DNA of 64,000 bases from Zerene cesonia (GCF_012273895.1 NC_052122.1:7998001-8062000), one strand, 5' to 3'; shown: positions 40,101 through 48,002, counted from the first letter of the stretch. The notes: generated from the letters alone by a model not told the origin. Translations and numbers: made by a program.

Positions 40101-43100
40101 AATTTTCGAATTCATAGATTATTTAATCGATTAAGGAAATGTATCAATTTAACCTATAAGATAAATTCACGACTTACCCGACTTTTGACGTGACAACGTC
40201 TTAAATTAGGTTGCGGCTCGGAGTCACTCATGAAAAAGTGTAACGCCCGGTAACGTTACGATGAGTCACCGAACTATGATCGGTCCGCCGCGCGCGCAGC
40301 GCTAGAGAATTAGGCGCATTGAATCGGCGCGTGCTTGTGTCTCTGTCTCTGTCTTTCTCGAGCGTTCTTGGCGTTGGAAAAAAATACGTTGTCACGTAAA
40401 ATCTTCGCCCGTAAAACCGACTTTACAGGCAACCATTTTTTTTAATAGTTTAACCAGTTTTTAAATAATGTAAATATAAAATCACAACAGCTCCATTATT
40501 AAATATTCCTATCCTTCCTATTGTTTCAGAACCGGCTTCTGAAGAACAAGCCATTGCTCCTATATTTGTTGAAAAGCTACGTCCAAAACATACACCTGAT
40601 GGCTCCACTGTCCAATTCGAATGTCAAGTTGAAGGCTACCCAAGACCACAAATCACTTGGTTCCGGCAAACTGCCATTATTAAACCATCTCAAGACTTCC
40701 AAATGTATTACGATGATGATAATGTTGCAACCCTTGTAATACGTGAAGTTTTCCCAGAAGATGCTGGTACATTCACGTGTGTTGCGAAGAATGCAGCAGG
40801 TTTTGCATCGAGCACAACTGAGTTAATAGTTGAGGCTCCTCTTTCTGACCACGGATCTGAAATGACCATTTTGTCCCGAAAGAGTCTTTCAAGAGAGTCA
40901 TCATTGGCAGACATTTTGGAAGGTATACCACCAACCTTTTCTAAACGTCCAAAAGCGCAATATGTCGATGAAGGATCAGACATATATCTTGAATGTCGTT
41001 TGGTCGCAATACCCGAACCCGACATCACTTGGTTATTCAAAGGTGATGAAATTATGCCAAATGAAAATATTTCTATAGTTACCGAATCAGACATGCATAT
41101 GTACTGTAGTGTCTTAAAAATTTCTAATGTTAAAAAATCTCAAGAGGGGACATACACTGTATTGGCAATGAATAGGGAAGGCGAGGCAAGTCTGCCGATT
41201 GTTCTCAAAATTAAAACAGGCGAAAAAGAAAAACCGCAAGTAATCGAACCATTGAAAAATATAAGCATTCGGGAAGGTGAGAGCTTCTTGCTTACGACTC
41301 AAGTGGTTGGAAATCCTGAACCTAAAGTTACGTGGTTCCGTAATAATAAGTCTCTGAAATCTGTTCCTGTGAAATCGGATGGAAATATTCATTCCATTAC
41401 AATTATTAAACCTAAGAAAGGAAAGGACGACGGAGTATACACATTGAAAGCTATCAATTCAGAAGGTGTAACAGAAACAAGTGCGGTTATTGTAATTGAA
41501 GGTATGCTAAAAATTTTATGATAATATCAATAAATACTCTTTCTTACAAAAAGGTCATCGACGTCTCGGTAGGGTAGATTTAAAAATAGGATCAAATAAC
41601 AACAATTTTCTATCAATCATGAAAATAATCACGTCAAGTGAAAAGTTATCGTTATCCACGCATTTATAAACCCAAAAAAAAATCGAATTGAGAATATTAT
41701 TTTTTTGGGAATATTGGTTGCAAATTGCTTTGTTCCTTGTGTTCATTGTGTGGCAAAAATTCACAACTTTATTAACGAAATTTGTAATAAGATCTATGTT
41801 TAAAATATTAATGTGGTATGTAAAATTTTCAGAACCAACGGAAGAAAATGCGGAGCCCCCTCTATTTATTCATCGATTCCAAGAAATTACTGTTAAGGAA
41901 AAGGAAACTATAAATCTTACTGCTAAAGTGACTGGGAATCCAGTGCCTTCGATTACATGGTATAGAAACAACAAAATAATTACACCTTCAGAAACAGTAA
42001 CACAACGATTTGATGGTGAAAATATAGAATTAATTATTGCTAATGTCGACTCTGAAGTAGATTCAGGTGATTACAAATGTGTCGCTTCTAACAGTGCCGG
42101 TAAAGCATCGCATGGTGCCAAAGTGACAATTGACGTTGAAAAGGTGACATTTGTGAAGAAATTAAAGAAAACATATGAAACTGAAGAAGGAAAAACGGTT
42201 ATATTAGAATGCGAAACATCTCACACAGTATCTACAAAATGGTACCATAATAACAAAGAATTGAGTGGTATGGATCATAGAGAAATTATACAAGAAGGCA
42301 GGATACATAAATTAAGAATCAAAAAAGCAAAACTGTCCGATAAGGGAATATTTAAATGCGTAGTTAAAGATCAGGAAACCAGTACCAGCTTAACTATTCA
42401 TGAGACCATTCCTGAATTCTTACGAAGACTTCAAGATTTTGAGGTTAAGGAAAAAGATATTGCCATTCTTGAAGTTGAAATTAATTCGGAAACTGCTGAT
42501 GTAATCTGGGAAAAAGATGGTGAAATAATTAAATCTAAAAAGAACAAGTATGAATTAGAAAAACGTGGAAATGTTCGTAAACTATTTATAAGGAATACAT
42601 CTGTGCATGATGAAGGTGAATATGTATGCAAGCTACGAGATGATTTCTGCGCTGCAGAAGTAACGGTTGTCGAATTACCTCCTGAAATTATATCGAGGCT
42701 TCAAGACCAAAGAGTAAATAAAGGACATAAGGCTACATTTGAAATTGAACTCACCAAGGGCGATGCTCTAGTGAGATGGCTTAAGGATGGTTCAGAAATA
42801 CAATTTTCGAATCACATGCAGCTAACCATCGACGGAAAGAAACAAAAGTTAAAAATATATGATTGTGACCTAAGCGATGCGGGTGTATACGCGTGTGAAG
42901 TCGGTAGTGATAGATGCGTAGCGAAGCTTATCGTTGACGAACCTTCTATCGATTTTACTATACGTCTACCTGAAACTGTCCTCATTCCATTGGCCACAGA
43001 TGCGTATTTGACGGTCGAAGTACCGGATGAAAAATATGATGTGGTGTGGTATAAGAGAAAGACTGTCCTTGAAGATACAGATAAATTCACGTTAATAAGA

Positions 43101-43314
43101 GATGGTAGGAAGCGAACACTTATTATTAGGAACTGCATTGAAGAGGATCAAAGTGAATACTCTTGTGTCTTATTTGATGCAAAATGTTCAACGAAACTGA
43201 AAGTAGAGGGTAAGTTGTTATTTAAATTTTATCGAGTTAATATATGACGCAATTTTTTATTTTCTTTTTATTAATTAGTTTTTATTCTAGATATTAGTTA
43301 TAAATTATTTATAA

Positions 43315-43363
<49 letters not shown>

Positions 43364-46300
43364 TTATGTGCGGTGCTGTGTGTTTATAGACAATAAATTT
43401 ATTTATTTCTTTCTTTCTAATTCTTAACTTTTTCGTAATTCTTCATAATTCTCTCGTAATTCTTTGGTTATTTTCGATACGGATTTAGGTGATAAGACGT
43501 TATTGCAGATAAGATATAAGAAGAAAGCCACTAGATATACGTTAGTATAACAATGCCAATTTTAATTCTTTATTTATTTACAGTTATAGAATTCCCGCCT
43601 AAAGTTATTTCATATGAAAAAGAATATAAAGTTAAACGCGGCGGCGATGTTACTATCAATATTCAATATGAGGCAAACCCACCGCCGAATGACGAGTGGA
43701 TCGTAAACGCTAAGATCATCAAAAGATCTAAACATACAAAACCTTCCATCGATTCACAAAATGCGAGCCTTACCATTAGGAAAATTGAACATTCCGACGC
43801 TGGTATTTATAAACTCAAACTTGAAAATAACTGTGGAGTATTAGAAATTGAAACTAAAGTTATAGTTATGGGTAAGATGTTATACAACAATGGTCTTTAA
43901 AGATATCATTTTATAAAATAAACGTAATTCTATATATGAATAATATATATTTCAGATATTCCTTCAGCGCCCGGAGCGCCAAAAGTGCTCGACGTCGATA
44001 ACACGTTTGTGAATATTTACTGGAGTGAACCTACTGATACTGGATTTTCACAGATAGAATGTTATATTGTTGAATATCAAGAGATAAATACCTCAGAGTG
44101 AGTAGGCCCGTGAAATATTATGCGCAATGTTGTTATATGGAAACATATCTGAGCAATATCTTTGAAATTTAAATAATATAATCATTTGTTACAGATGGAT
44201 ATCCATAGAAAGCGTAAGGAAGAACCAATACTGCGTCGAAAATTTGAAAACAAAATCATCGTATAGATTCCGCGTATTCGCTGTAAACGAAGTGGGTGTA
44301 AGCGAATCATCTGAGGTCACTGAATTTATTCGAATTGAGAAAGCTAGCGTTGGCCAAGCACCTAGTGTAGAGAAACCACTTAAAGATATTGTTGTTAACC
44401 CCGATGAAAGCGTGGAGCTTTCATGTATATTCGGTGGTGTTCCAGAACCTAAAGTTGTATGGGTTAAGAATGGGAAACAATTGAAAACAGCTAAAGCGAC
44501 ATATGTTAATCGAGTAGCAACATTAGCCGTAACAGCTACCAAGACATCTGAAGGTGAATACAAGTGTATCGCTACAAATGAATTCGGTGACGTTGAAACC
44601 TCGTGTAATTTAGAGATACAATTGAAGCCTATTATAAGTGTGCCTGAAAATGAAATTGATCAAAAGAAAAAGATTGACAAGGAATGGTCGGTAACGGCGA
44701 ATATTGAAGGCATTCCGCAACCAAACGTTGTTTGGTATAAGAATGGTACCAGACTTGAAATAACCGAAGAAATTGAAATTATTACGTCTGAAAGCACGAG
44801 TATCATCAGAATATCTAAGCTTAAACGATCCCACAGTGGTAAATATACTATAGAAGCAAGTAACAAAGCAGGAAATTCTTCATTGGACCTTCTTCTTAAA
44901 GTATTCGGTAAGTAATACCACTTAGTGACTTAAGAATTAGTAAACTAAATTGGTATTTAATTAATATATCCTATTGTATTTCGTGCCCGAGAGTGACCAA
45001 GATGTTTATGTGGTTTTTTAGATAAGCCCAGTAAGCCCAAAGGGCCAGTAGTACTTCGAGAAATTAGTAGAGAATCAGTAACAATAGAATGGAAACCGCC
45101 GGTTGACGACGGGGGTATCGAGCTGACCAAGTATGCCATAGAGAAGCATGATCCTGAAGTCAATCAATGGGTGAGAGTGGCCGATGTAAATAAGGACGTG
45201 GAAACATATTGCATTCAAAGACTGAACGAAAATTGTGAATACATGTTCCGCGTAATGGCGCAGAATCCCGTCGGTGTTTCGGAAGCTTTGGAGAGCGAAC
45301 CGATTGTTATTAAGACTGCTTTAGGTGAGTTGCTTGTTATGATAAAATTATATTATTACTTATTATTTCGTTACCTAAGGACCATCCGTAAATTAGATTT
45401 AGAGAGTCATCGAAAAGTGTCATCTTTTTCAAGGGGCAGAGAGGGATCAAAAGCTTTGTGTCATCACATGTTAAGGTTCAAAAATGTGCTAAAATTCGAA
45501 ACATTGTATTATATTATATTTCCATATTTAATATATAGATATAATCGCCTTTTTTGTATGAAGGGTACAATCATCTTTTATTCAACCGTAAAATTAATTA
45601 TTCAATCTTCCTAATATTAATCCTAAAAATAATATCCTTAATAACATAAATTTTATATTTTTTTAAAGACGTTCCATCCCCACCCTTGGGTCCTTTGAGT
45701 ATATACGGTATTGACAACAAATCTGTTACAATAACATGGAATCCTTCTGAGAAAAACGGGGGTTCTGCTATTTTGGATTACTCCGTTGAAATAAAGCAGG
45801 ATTCCAAACAATGGACACATGTAACTACCGTACCAGAGACATTGGCTGAAATAGACAAATTATCACCCAATTCCACATATCAATTCAGAATATGCGCTAG
45901 AAATGAAATTGGCACGAGCTTGCCATACATTTCCGACGAGAAGATTACTATTGGAAAAACATTGTGTAGGTGTCCAAGACAAGCTAGCTGATGTATTACG
46001 CTTGGGCTTCTTATTCAGTATCAGTGTTGCCTAGCTTCAAAATTATTGCGCTTATTTACTTATTTATAAGGCTTCATAATAATAAAGATTTAAGTAGAGT
46101 TGGTCTATAATAAATAGGCAAAAATTAACAAATAATAAAATAGGTACACGCTTAAATTAAGACGCTTCGTTAATGATATACAAGGAATTCAATCAAGCTG
46201 GAAAATTGTATTCAATATAATAGTATAACACACACAACACAAACTCGTTAACTATAGTTTAAAACATTGCATAGCACTTAATAGCTGATAATACATTAAC

Positions 46301-48002
46301 TCTACAGTAGCTAGTTATATGGTTACATCGCGGCCTAACAAGAACAGCATCAAAAGCTTTCAACGAAAAGCTACGATGGTTTTTTTTTATTTACTGGAGT
46401 AAGGACTGCTTATATATTAATTTAAATTCCCTCATATTTCAGCTCCTCCCTCACGGCCTCAGAGGTTCATAGTTAGGGAGATAACATCTAGATCCGTGAC
46501 ACTGCAATGGGCCGCACCGGATAGTGACGGTGGAAGCCCTGTCACAAGTAAGTTTTTCATAAAATAAATTATAATCCTTAACCATTAAGGGAGAAAATCT
46601 TCGGCTCCAGTAATTTCCCAAAATGTCAGTTCACAAGGAATAAAAAATAGTTTGAGAATCTGTGATGTGGTGTGGCTGTGGATGTGCAACTGATGTGGAT
46701 CGTTCATATTATTGTATAAATAATCATTTAATACAAAATGATTCGACCCACATATCAAAACTCGATTTGACTCGAATATTCCAGCAAACGAATTTCACTT
46801 TTCAGACTACATCATCGAGTACAAGACTGTGAAAGGAAAATCGTGGTCGAAGGTGATAACAGTTGGTGGGTCAGTGTTCGAGCACTGCATAGAGAATCTA
46901 AAGGACAAGGAGCAGATCGTGTTCAGGATATCAGCTGAAAACGCGATTGGCGTGAGCCTGCCAGCACAGTCGCAGCATGTGCGCTTGGACAAACATGCGA
47001 GTAAGTTTTAATTCGCTCATATCGAGCCATAATAAAGGCTATAGAAAAAAATATATTAATATTGTATACGAAATTTAAGGCGTAAAAGTTATAAAAATTT
47101 AAATATAGGAAAGAAGGCCGAGTCGTTTTAGTTCGAGGTTCATTAATAAAAATTTAAGTTTTATCGCAGCTTTTTAAAAATGAAAGTATATTCATTACAA
47201 AGAACTAGCGAAATAGCCCTCATTTCATAAAATGAATAGCTTTTTTCTATACTCCATCTGAATTTGTAATTATGTGTTTATGTCGATATTAATTGATTAC
47301 AATCATGACATGAACAATATATCTTGGTTAAAGTCTATATATATAAAATTCCAATTACCTAGCTATCATTTACAATACTCTAACGCAAATTTCTATCTCC
47401 CAGCTGTACCGTCACCCCCCACCGCCCCGCTCGAAATGCGTATGGTCGGTAACAATATGGTGATGACCTGCTGGGGAACACCCGAATGGGATGGAGGTGC
47501 TCCCCTCCTCGGTTACAATATAGCCATACGTGACGTCACCAAGACCATGTGGATAGAAGTGGGCAAAGTGGACGCGAACAATCTCAAGTTCAATATACGG
47601 GACCTAAACGAGAACCACACGTACATGGTGCGGATATACGCGAGGAACGAGATCGGACTCAGCGAGCCGCTCGAGTCCGACGAGCCGTTCAAAGTCCTGC
47701 CCAGCGAAGGTGAGAGTTTCTAATCGAATCTTTTTTTTTCTTTTTTAGTAAAATGAACCATTACTGAAATGAACTATTACTAACCATAATTAAATATTCG
47801 CATTTCAGATTCGCACATGGACGAGGAGCCAGGGGAAATGACGGAGGCCACGGAGCCGACGTCGTTCAGCCAGACCACGACCTCGTGGCTCCGGGAGCAC
47901 AACATGGACGCCGAGATTCGCTCGTACGCGAGGGGCTCGCTCCTCCGCCGAGACGAATACTTCTTCCGCATATGGTACTATGCCAAACAGCTCTTCAAGT
48001 AA
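1..48002 (+). CDS. sls: sallimus (invertebrate titin / I-connectin), 3' part of gene, 28 exons
   Basis: This is the C-terminal half of the giant sarcomeric elastic protein that links the Z-disc to thick filaments in insect muscle. Seen in the sequence: exons joined by GT-AG introns, mostly phase 1, encoding PEVK-type charged repeats, many I-set Ig domains, a split SH3 domain, and a C-terminal block FnIII-Ig-Ig-FnIII-FnIII-FnIII-FnIII ending in a short unique tail. Known of the family: insect Sls and crustacean I-connectin combine Ig domains, PEVK springs and five FnIII domains near the C-terminus; projectin and twitchin differ by alternating FnIII/Ig modules and a kinase, neither of which is seen here. 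The 5' part (N-terminal Ig/kettin region) lies upstream of the window. Three gaps interrupt the repeat exon. About 34.9 kb of coding sequence is visible. Exon limits are my reading of splice signals and phase, not transcript data. Confidence 0.92.
1175..1568 (+). other. sls intron
   Basis: AT-rich intron from GTGAGT to TTTACAG. Apart from the splice sites I see nothing in it; the open frame running on to 1368 is read-through. Confidence 0.8.
1569..2480 (+). CDS. sls: sls exon: three Ig domains
   Basis: The acceptor CTTTACAG and donor GAAG|GTAGAC are both phase 1. Three I-set Ig domains follow one another. The first contains ITWYMNNK but lacks the usual Y-x-C motif (IGKYEVIL instead). The second contains FQWFLGN and VITCRAEN. 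The third contains LLSCTVMGEPWPKIEWYHNGK and GIYKCVATNEFG, a textbook Ig core. An acidic DDDDNG linker separates Ig2 and Ig3. Confidence 0.88.
2481..2905 (+). other. sls intron
   Basis: AT-rich intron between GTAGAC and a T-run followed by CTAG. Nothing else recognised. Confidence 0.75.
2906..2955 (+). CDS. sls: sls mini-exon (acidic linker)
   Basis: A 50-nt exon encoding AYEYVPSASEEDLLSDE, entered in phase 1 after a T-rich tract and CTAG, and ended by GAG|GTAAGG in phase 0. It links the preceding Ig block to the next Ig domain. Identified only from phase continuity and splice signals. Confidence 0.7.
2956..3495 (+). other. sls intron
   Basis: AT-rich, 540 nt, with a short TA run near 3239-3250. 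Nothing else recognised. Confidence 0.7.
3496..3581 (+). CDS. sls: sls exon: start of an Ig domain
   Basis: Phase 0 start after TTTATAG and phase 2 end at ACAAG|GTACCT. It encodes the first strands of an Ig domain (FAPKIVKALPTVVKSNEGES), which continues in the next exon. Confidence 0.75.
3787..4007 (+). CDS. sls: sls exon: rest of Ig domain
   Basis: Enters in phase 2 after TTTCACAG and ends in phase 1 before GTGAGT. The residues RFEAKAVGVPKPQIRWMKKG and DDTGEIKFEAYNPLG complete the Ig fold begun in the previous exon. The usual Cys of strand F is replaced (IKFEA). Confidence 0.82.
4008..4382 (+). other. sls intron
   Basis: 375 nt, AT-rich, from GTGAGT to TTAAAG. Only splice sites are seen. 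Confidence 0.7.
4383..4457 (+). CDS. sls: sls short linker exon
   Basis: A 75-nt exon, phase 1 to phase 1, encoding a helical, charged linker (IGTKEYRKPEWVTHMEELQ) between two Ig domains. The acceptor (TTAAAG) and donor (AAG|GTTCGG) are weaker than most in the gene, so use could be regulated, but the phase fits on both sides. Confidence 0.68.
4539..4643 (+). CDS. sls: sls exon: start of an Ig domain
   Basis: Follows a long T-tract and TTTCAG, and ends at CCAG|GTGAGG, both phase 1. It encodes SVPTFVQNILSERVQEGETV and FSGNPKP, the A to C strands of an Ig domain completed in the next exon. Confidence 0.8.
4786..5795 (+). CDS. sls: sls exon: rest of Ig, charged coil, and a helical unique region
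   Basis: The first ~70 residues complete an Ig domain (EIVWYKDEKP, GTYLCKAVSDVGMA). A Lys/Glu/Val-rich stretch follows (about 4970-5360). The last ~140 residues (from about 5380) are not Ig or PEVK: they look like a compact helical region, with LIAEVNELLDVI, RELATIGYMLRNGVSVEEIE and a second related half AAKVGFKAFMKMVEMKHTS, each followed by VEE(I/V). I do not recognise a named domain here. Ends in phase 0 at GCGAG|GTAATT. Confidence 0.85.
5796..6306 (+). other. sls intron
   Basis: 511 nt, AT-rich. Nothing beyond the splice sites was recognised. Confidence 0.7.
6307..6367 (+). CDS. sls: sls mini-exon
   Basis: A 61-nt exon, phase 0 to phase 1, encoding AIVENAVKEKAEMHSPEVYK. It extends the helical region of the preceding exon. 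The acceptor GTTTTAG and donor AAAG|GTAATT are both reasonable. Confidence 0.7.
6498..6536 (+). CDS. sls: sls mini-exon
   Basis: A 39-nt exon, phase 1 to phase 1, encoding DLPKIPEDKIRIK. It has a strong acceptor (T-run then TTTTCAG) and a donor AAAAG|GTTGGT. It can be skipped without loss of frame. Confidence 0.65.
6537..7093 (+). other. sls intron
   Basis: 557 nt, AT-rich, with no recognisable content other than its splice sites. Confidence 0.7.
7094..13372 (+). CDS. sls: sls large exon: ~2,090 residues of weak ~35-residue repeats
   Basis: A single 6.3-kb exon, phase 1 (ATTTCACAG) to phase 1 (GATGG|GTAAGT). It has no Ig or FnIII domain. It is acidic, rich in E, V, T, I, S and N, and built of poorly conserved units in which a hydrophobic strand and a V/I-x-P-x-E-x-E or EKE(G/x)-x-L motif recur about every 35 residues. 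Examples are LNVSKIEPEQ, LNVCQILPLEQE, VTIIEVKPTEKEKLL and NTLHEKEGNLEP. Crustacean I-connectin has 68- and 71-residue repeats in a comparable position; two 35-residue units would make one such repeat, but that link is my inference. Likely an extensible, largely disordered spring. Confidence 0.9.
14475..14740 (-). repeat. lepidopteran dispersed repeat with palindrome
   Basis: An arm GGTGGTGTGGTGG (14491-14503) is mirrored by its complement at 14556-14570 around TATATCAGG copies, forming an ~80-bp palindrome. The following part (CTCCCTCACTCACC..CGAAACACAGTAGTA) is the reverse complement of a motif seen near 55925 and 62930, so it belongs to the same repeat family in the opposite orientation. 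Confidence 0.6.
14755..15200 (+). mobile_element. two adjacent non-LTR-like retroelement tails
   Basis: The first tail (about 14755-14990) ends with a GATAGATCAGTCAGATAGTC stretch. The second (about 14992-15200) starts ACTAGACACTCGTCCCGG and ends with ATCAAAATCCGTTC and CAGCGTGATTGACGAC. The second is alignable by eye with 48827-48990. Such tails are common in lepidopteran genomes. The exact family is not determined. Confidence 0.55.
15241..15945. mobile_element. possible MITE-like element with inverted ends
   Basis: TAGCATGCGCG (15247-15257) is repeated in inverse at 15925-15935 (CGCGCATGCTA), with partly matching flanks. The interior is AT-rich without an ORF. No target-site duplication was confirmed. 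Confidence 0.35.
16051..35399 (+). CDS. sls: sls giant exon: array of ≥48 visible 120/121-residue charged repeats
   Basis: Starts in phase 1 after GTTTCCAG and apparently ends in phase 1 at GAAG|GTAAGT. The first ~180 residues are unique and acidic. From about 16600 a 363-bp (sometimes 360-bp) unit repeats with very high identity. The unit core is IEEIDTPEGKVTVKTVKKRT, then TPDTSQIVDITDESITPLEQ, LEDEPETVEITETKTETGEV, KTKKRRVKGKDGEVQEVHEI and a variable TSTPDEPEEITE segment. It alternates acidic and basic blocks with regular Pro, as in a PEVK-like polyampholyte spring, and no fold is evident. The last three units (from about 34330) are diverged. Gaps at 26487-27486, 29854-29863 and 31577-32576 fall inside the array, and frame changes across the 1000-N blocks are placeholder artefacts. 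Expected role: sarcomere elasticity. Confidence 0.9.
26487..27486. other. assembly gap (1000 N)
   Basis: Exactly 1000 N inside the repeat array. The landmark distance across it (26422 to 27632, 1210 bp) is not a whole number of units, and the frame shifts by one base, so the size is a placeholder. Confidence 0.98.
29854..29863. other. assembly gap (10 N), undersized
   Basis: The landmarks on either side are only 192 bp apart instead of 360/363, so at least about 170 bp of a unit is missing here, or whole units are also lost. Confidence 0.95.
31577..32576. other. assembly gap (1000 N)
   Basis: Exactly 1000 N within the array. The reading frame again moves by one base across it, as expected if the true missing length is a multiple of three. 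Confidence 0.98.
35400..35542 (+). other. short sls intron made of repeat relic
   Basis: Begins with GTAAGT and ends with ATTTATCCGTGTCACAG. Its sequence still translates as a continuation of the repeat (KFMVKTIKKTKMKFK, then PQVTDI), followed by an in-frame stop TAG at 35495-35497. Either it is an intron derived from coding repeat or the array ends here. The first reading keeps phase and frame. Confidence 0.55.
35543..35923 (+). CDS. sls: candidate sls exon derived from one diverged repeat
   Basis: 381 nt in open frame, entered in phase 1 after GTGTCACAG and left in phase 1 at GGCAG|GTAAGA. The residues DITNENIVPHNILPK, VEITETKTRRSHGKG, VTDITDEIQTPYNKL and YVSEETAIKEMDAPAG correspond segment by segment to the array unit. 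Splice sites fall exactly at the positions homologous to the repeat's (A)CAG|ACATCAC and AAG|GTAAGG. It would be a cassette that can be skipped in frame. Alternatively this is untranslated relic. Transcript data were not available. Confidence 0.5.
35924..37123 (+). other. sls intron with further decayed repeat traces
   Basis: The first ~300 bases keep scraps of repeat-like coding sequence (for example near 35935-36060 and GAGGTTAAAGAAGTACCAG near 36160) with frame breaks. The remainder is ordinary AT-rich intron ending in a long T-tract and TATAG at 37123. Confidence 0.6.
37124..39094 (+). CDS. sls: sls exon: second PEVK-like region with internal duplications
   Basis: Phase 1 to phase 1 (T-tract-TATAG; CAAG|GTATTA), ~657 residues, very rich in K, E, P and I. 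It contains two copies of a ~75-residue block at about 37303-37530 and 37789-38013, with shared cores EGPQFAKVKLKK, QLKSRIK-x-I-x-DWPP and KIKKK. Further on (about 38390-39090) acidic units alternate with SSK(V/I)KLK and VEE(I/V)IIS motifs. It precedes the SH3 domain and is likely a disordered spring or linker, possibly with short binding motifs. Confidence 0.87.
39253..39297 (+). CDS. sls: sls mini-exon before SH3
   Basis: A 45-nt exon, phase 1 to phase 1, encoding EADASMSISREQEFP. It has an acceptor TTTACAG and donor CCAG|GTATGT. Symmetric, so skippable without frame loss. Confidence 0.68.
39552..39662 (+). CDS. sls: sls exon: first half of SH3 domain
   Basis: Encodes DIVFAVYSYVAETDEAISLV followed by EGERLYIL, the RT-loop half of an SH3 fold (ALYDY-like AVYSY; acidic E-x-D-E; SL-x-EGE). 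Phase 1 at both ends; donor CTAG|GTAAAT. Confidence 0.85.
39866..40018 (+). CDS. sls: sls exon: second half of SH3 domain
   Basis: Continues the SH3 fold as DTTNQDWWYVRKHLTEEKGW followed by VPAQYL. The binding-groove residues are present: the conserved Trp of DWWYV, Pro of WVPA and Tyr of QYL. A helical tail LYLQKKLNEKIDKLP follows. Phase 1 ends; donor GAAA|GTAAGA. Confidence 0.87.
40019..40529 (+). other. sls intron containing a MITE-like insertion
   Basis: 511 nt. Its middle is occupied by a GC-rich inverted-repeat element (separate entry); the flanks are AT-rich. Confidence 0.75.
40175..40410. mobile_element. MITE-like element with ACGTGACAACGT inverted termini
   Basis: ACGTGACAACGT at 40188-40199 is exactly inverted at 40386-40397, with further imperfect matching outward. 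The ~200-bp interior is GC-rich (CCGCCGCGCGCGCAGCGC) unlike the surrounding intron and has no ORF. Confidence 0.6.
40530..41501 (+). CDS. sls: sls exon: three Ig domains
   Basis: Three I-set Ig domains. Ig1 has FECQVEGYPRPQITWFR and GTFTCVAKNAAGFAS; a Ser-rich linker (SRKSLSRESSLADILEG) follows. Ig2 has YLECRLVAIPEPDITWLFKG and GTYTVLAMNREGEAS, without the second Cys. Ig3 has LTTQVVGNPEPKVTWFRNNK and GVYTLKAINSEG. Enters after TTGTTTCAG and ends at GAAG|GTATGC, phase 1 both. The Ser-rich linker could be a phosphorylation site region (inference). Confidence 0.9.
41502..41832 (+). other. sls intron
   Basis: 331 nt; nothing recognised apart from the splice sites. Confidence 0.7.
41833..43209 (+). 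CDS. sls: sls exon: five tandem Ig domains
   Basis: Ig1 has VTGNPVPSITWYRNNK and GDYKCVASNSAGKAS. Ig2-Ig5 are the tightly packed obscurin/titin-like type with short linkers: STKWYHNNKEL..GIFKCVVKDQ; ADVIWEKDGEI..GEYVCKLRDD; ALVRWLKDGSE..GVYACEVGSD; YDVVWYKRKTV..SEYSCVLFDA. Phase 1 in, phase 1 out (GAGG|GTAAGT). Confidence 0.9.
43210..43583 (+). other. sls intron with TA microsatellite
   Basis: 374 nt, AT-rich, contains the (AT) tract listed separately; otherwise nothing recognised. Confidence 0.75.
43317..43357. repeat. (AT)n microsatellite
   Basis: An uninterrupted run of about 20 AT dinucleotides within an sls intron. Confidence 0.95.
43584..43871 (+). CDS. sls: sls exon: one Ig domain
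   Basis: A single Ig domain per exon: EFPPKVISYEKEYKVKRGGD, NDEWIVNAKII and AGIYKLKLENNCG. Strand F carries Tyr-Lys-Leu instead of Y-x-C. Phase 1 both ends (TTTACAG; ATGG|GTAAGA). Confidence 0.87.
43956..44097 (+). CDS. sls: sls exon: first half of FnIII-1
   Basis: Begins the C-terminal FnIII block: APGAPKVLDVDNTFVNIYWS and QIECYIVEYQE carry the conserved Trp and Tyr of an FnIII fold. Phase 1 in, phase 2 out (TCAGA|GTGAGT). Confidence 0.86.
44195..44907 (+). CDS. sls: sls exon: rest of FnIII-1, then two Ig domains
   Basis: Completes FnIII-1 (SSYRFRVFAVNEVGVSESSE). Ig-a follows with LSCIFGGVPEPKVVWVKNGK and GEYKCIATNEFG, then Ig-b with VTANIEGIPQPNVVWYKNGT and GKYTIEASNKAG. Phase 2 in, phase 1 out (TTCG|GTAAGT). 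Confidence 0.9.
45022..45324 (+). CDS. sls: sls exon: FnIII-2
   Basis: A complete FnIII domain in one exon: KPKGPVVLREISRESVTIEW, VDDGGIELTKYAIEK and CEYMFRVMAQNPVGVSEALE. Phase 1 at both ends (TTTTTTAG; TTAG|GTGAGT). Confidence 0.9.
45325..45668 (+). other. sls intron
   Basis: 344 nt, AT-rich; nothing recognised apart from the splice sites. Confidence 0.7.
45669..45965 (+). CDS. sls: sls exon: FnIII-3
   Basis: FnIII with SPPLGPLSIYGIDNKSVTIT, EKNGGSAILDYSVEI and STYQFRICARNEIGTS. The acceptor is TTTTTAAAG. The donor I chose (TTGT|GTAGGT) is the only nearby GT that leaves phase 1 and joins to the following SPPSRP sequence; it is a poor match to consensus at -1 and -2. Confidence 0.8.
45966..46442 (+). 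other. sls intron
   Basis: 477 nt. No recognisable element was seen. Confidence 0.65.
46443..46547 (+). CDS. sls: sls exon: first half of FnIII-4
   Basis: PPSRPQRFIVREITSRSVTL followed by QWAAPDSDGGSPVT carries the FnIII Pro-rich entry and conserved Trp. Phase 1 both ends (ATATTTCAG; ACAA|GTAAGT). Confidence 0.85.
46806..47000 (+). CDS. sls: sls exon: second half of FnIII-4
   Basis: NYIIEYKTVKGKSWSKVITV and EQIVFRISAENAIGVSLPAQ complete FnIII-4. Phase 1 ends (TTTTCAG; GCGA|GTAAGT). Confidence 0.87.
47001..47403 (+). other. sls intron
   Basis: 403 nt, AT-rich; nothing else recognised. Confidence 0.7.
47404..47709 (+). CDS. sls: sls exon: FnIII-5
   Basis: PSPPTAPLEMRMVGNNMVMT, EWDGGAPLLGYNIAI and HTYMVRIYARNEIGLSEPLE form a full FnIII domain. 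This exon and the next are more GC-rich than the rest of the gene. Phase 1 both ends (CTCCCAG; GAAG|GTGAGA). Confidence 0.9.
47809..48002 (+). CDS. sls: sls last exon: unique C-terminal tail and stop
   Basis: Encodes a 64-residue tail: an acidic Thr-rich start (DEEPGEMTEATEPT) and then STTTSWLREHN-like and aromatic/basic sequence ending DEYFFRIWYYAKQLFK before TAA. The hydrophobic, aromatic end could be a binding motif for a thick-filament or M-line partner, but I have no direct evidence. Confidence 0.88.
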
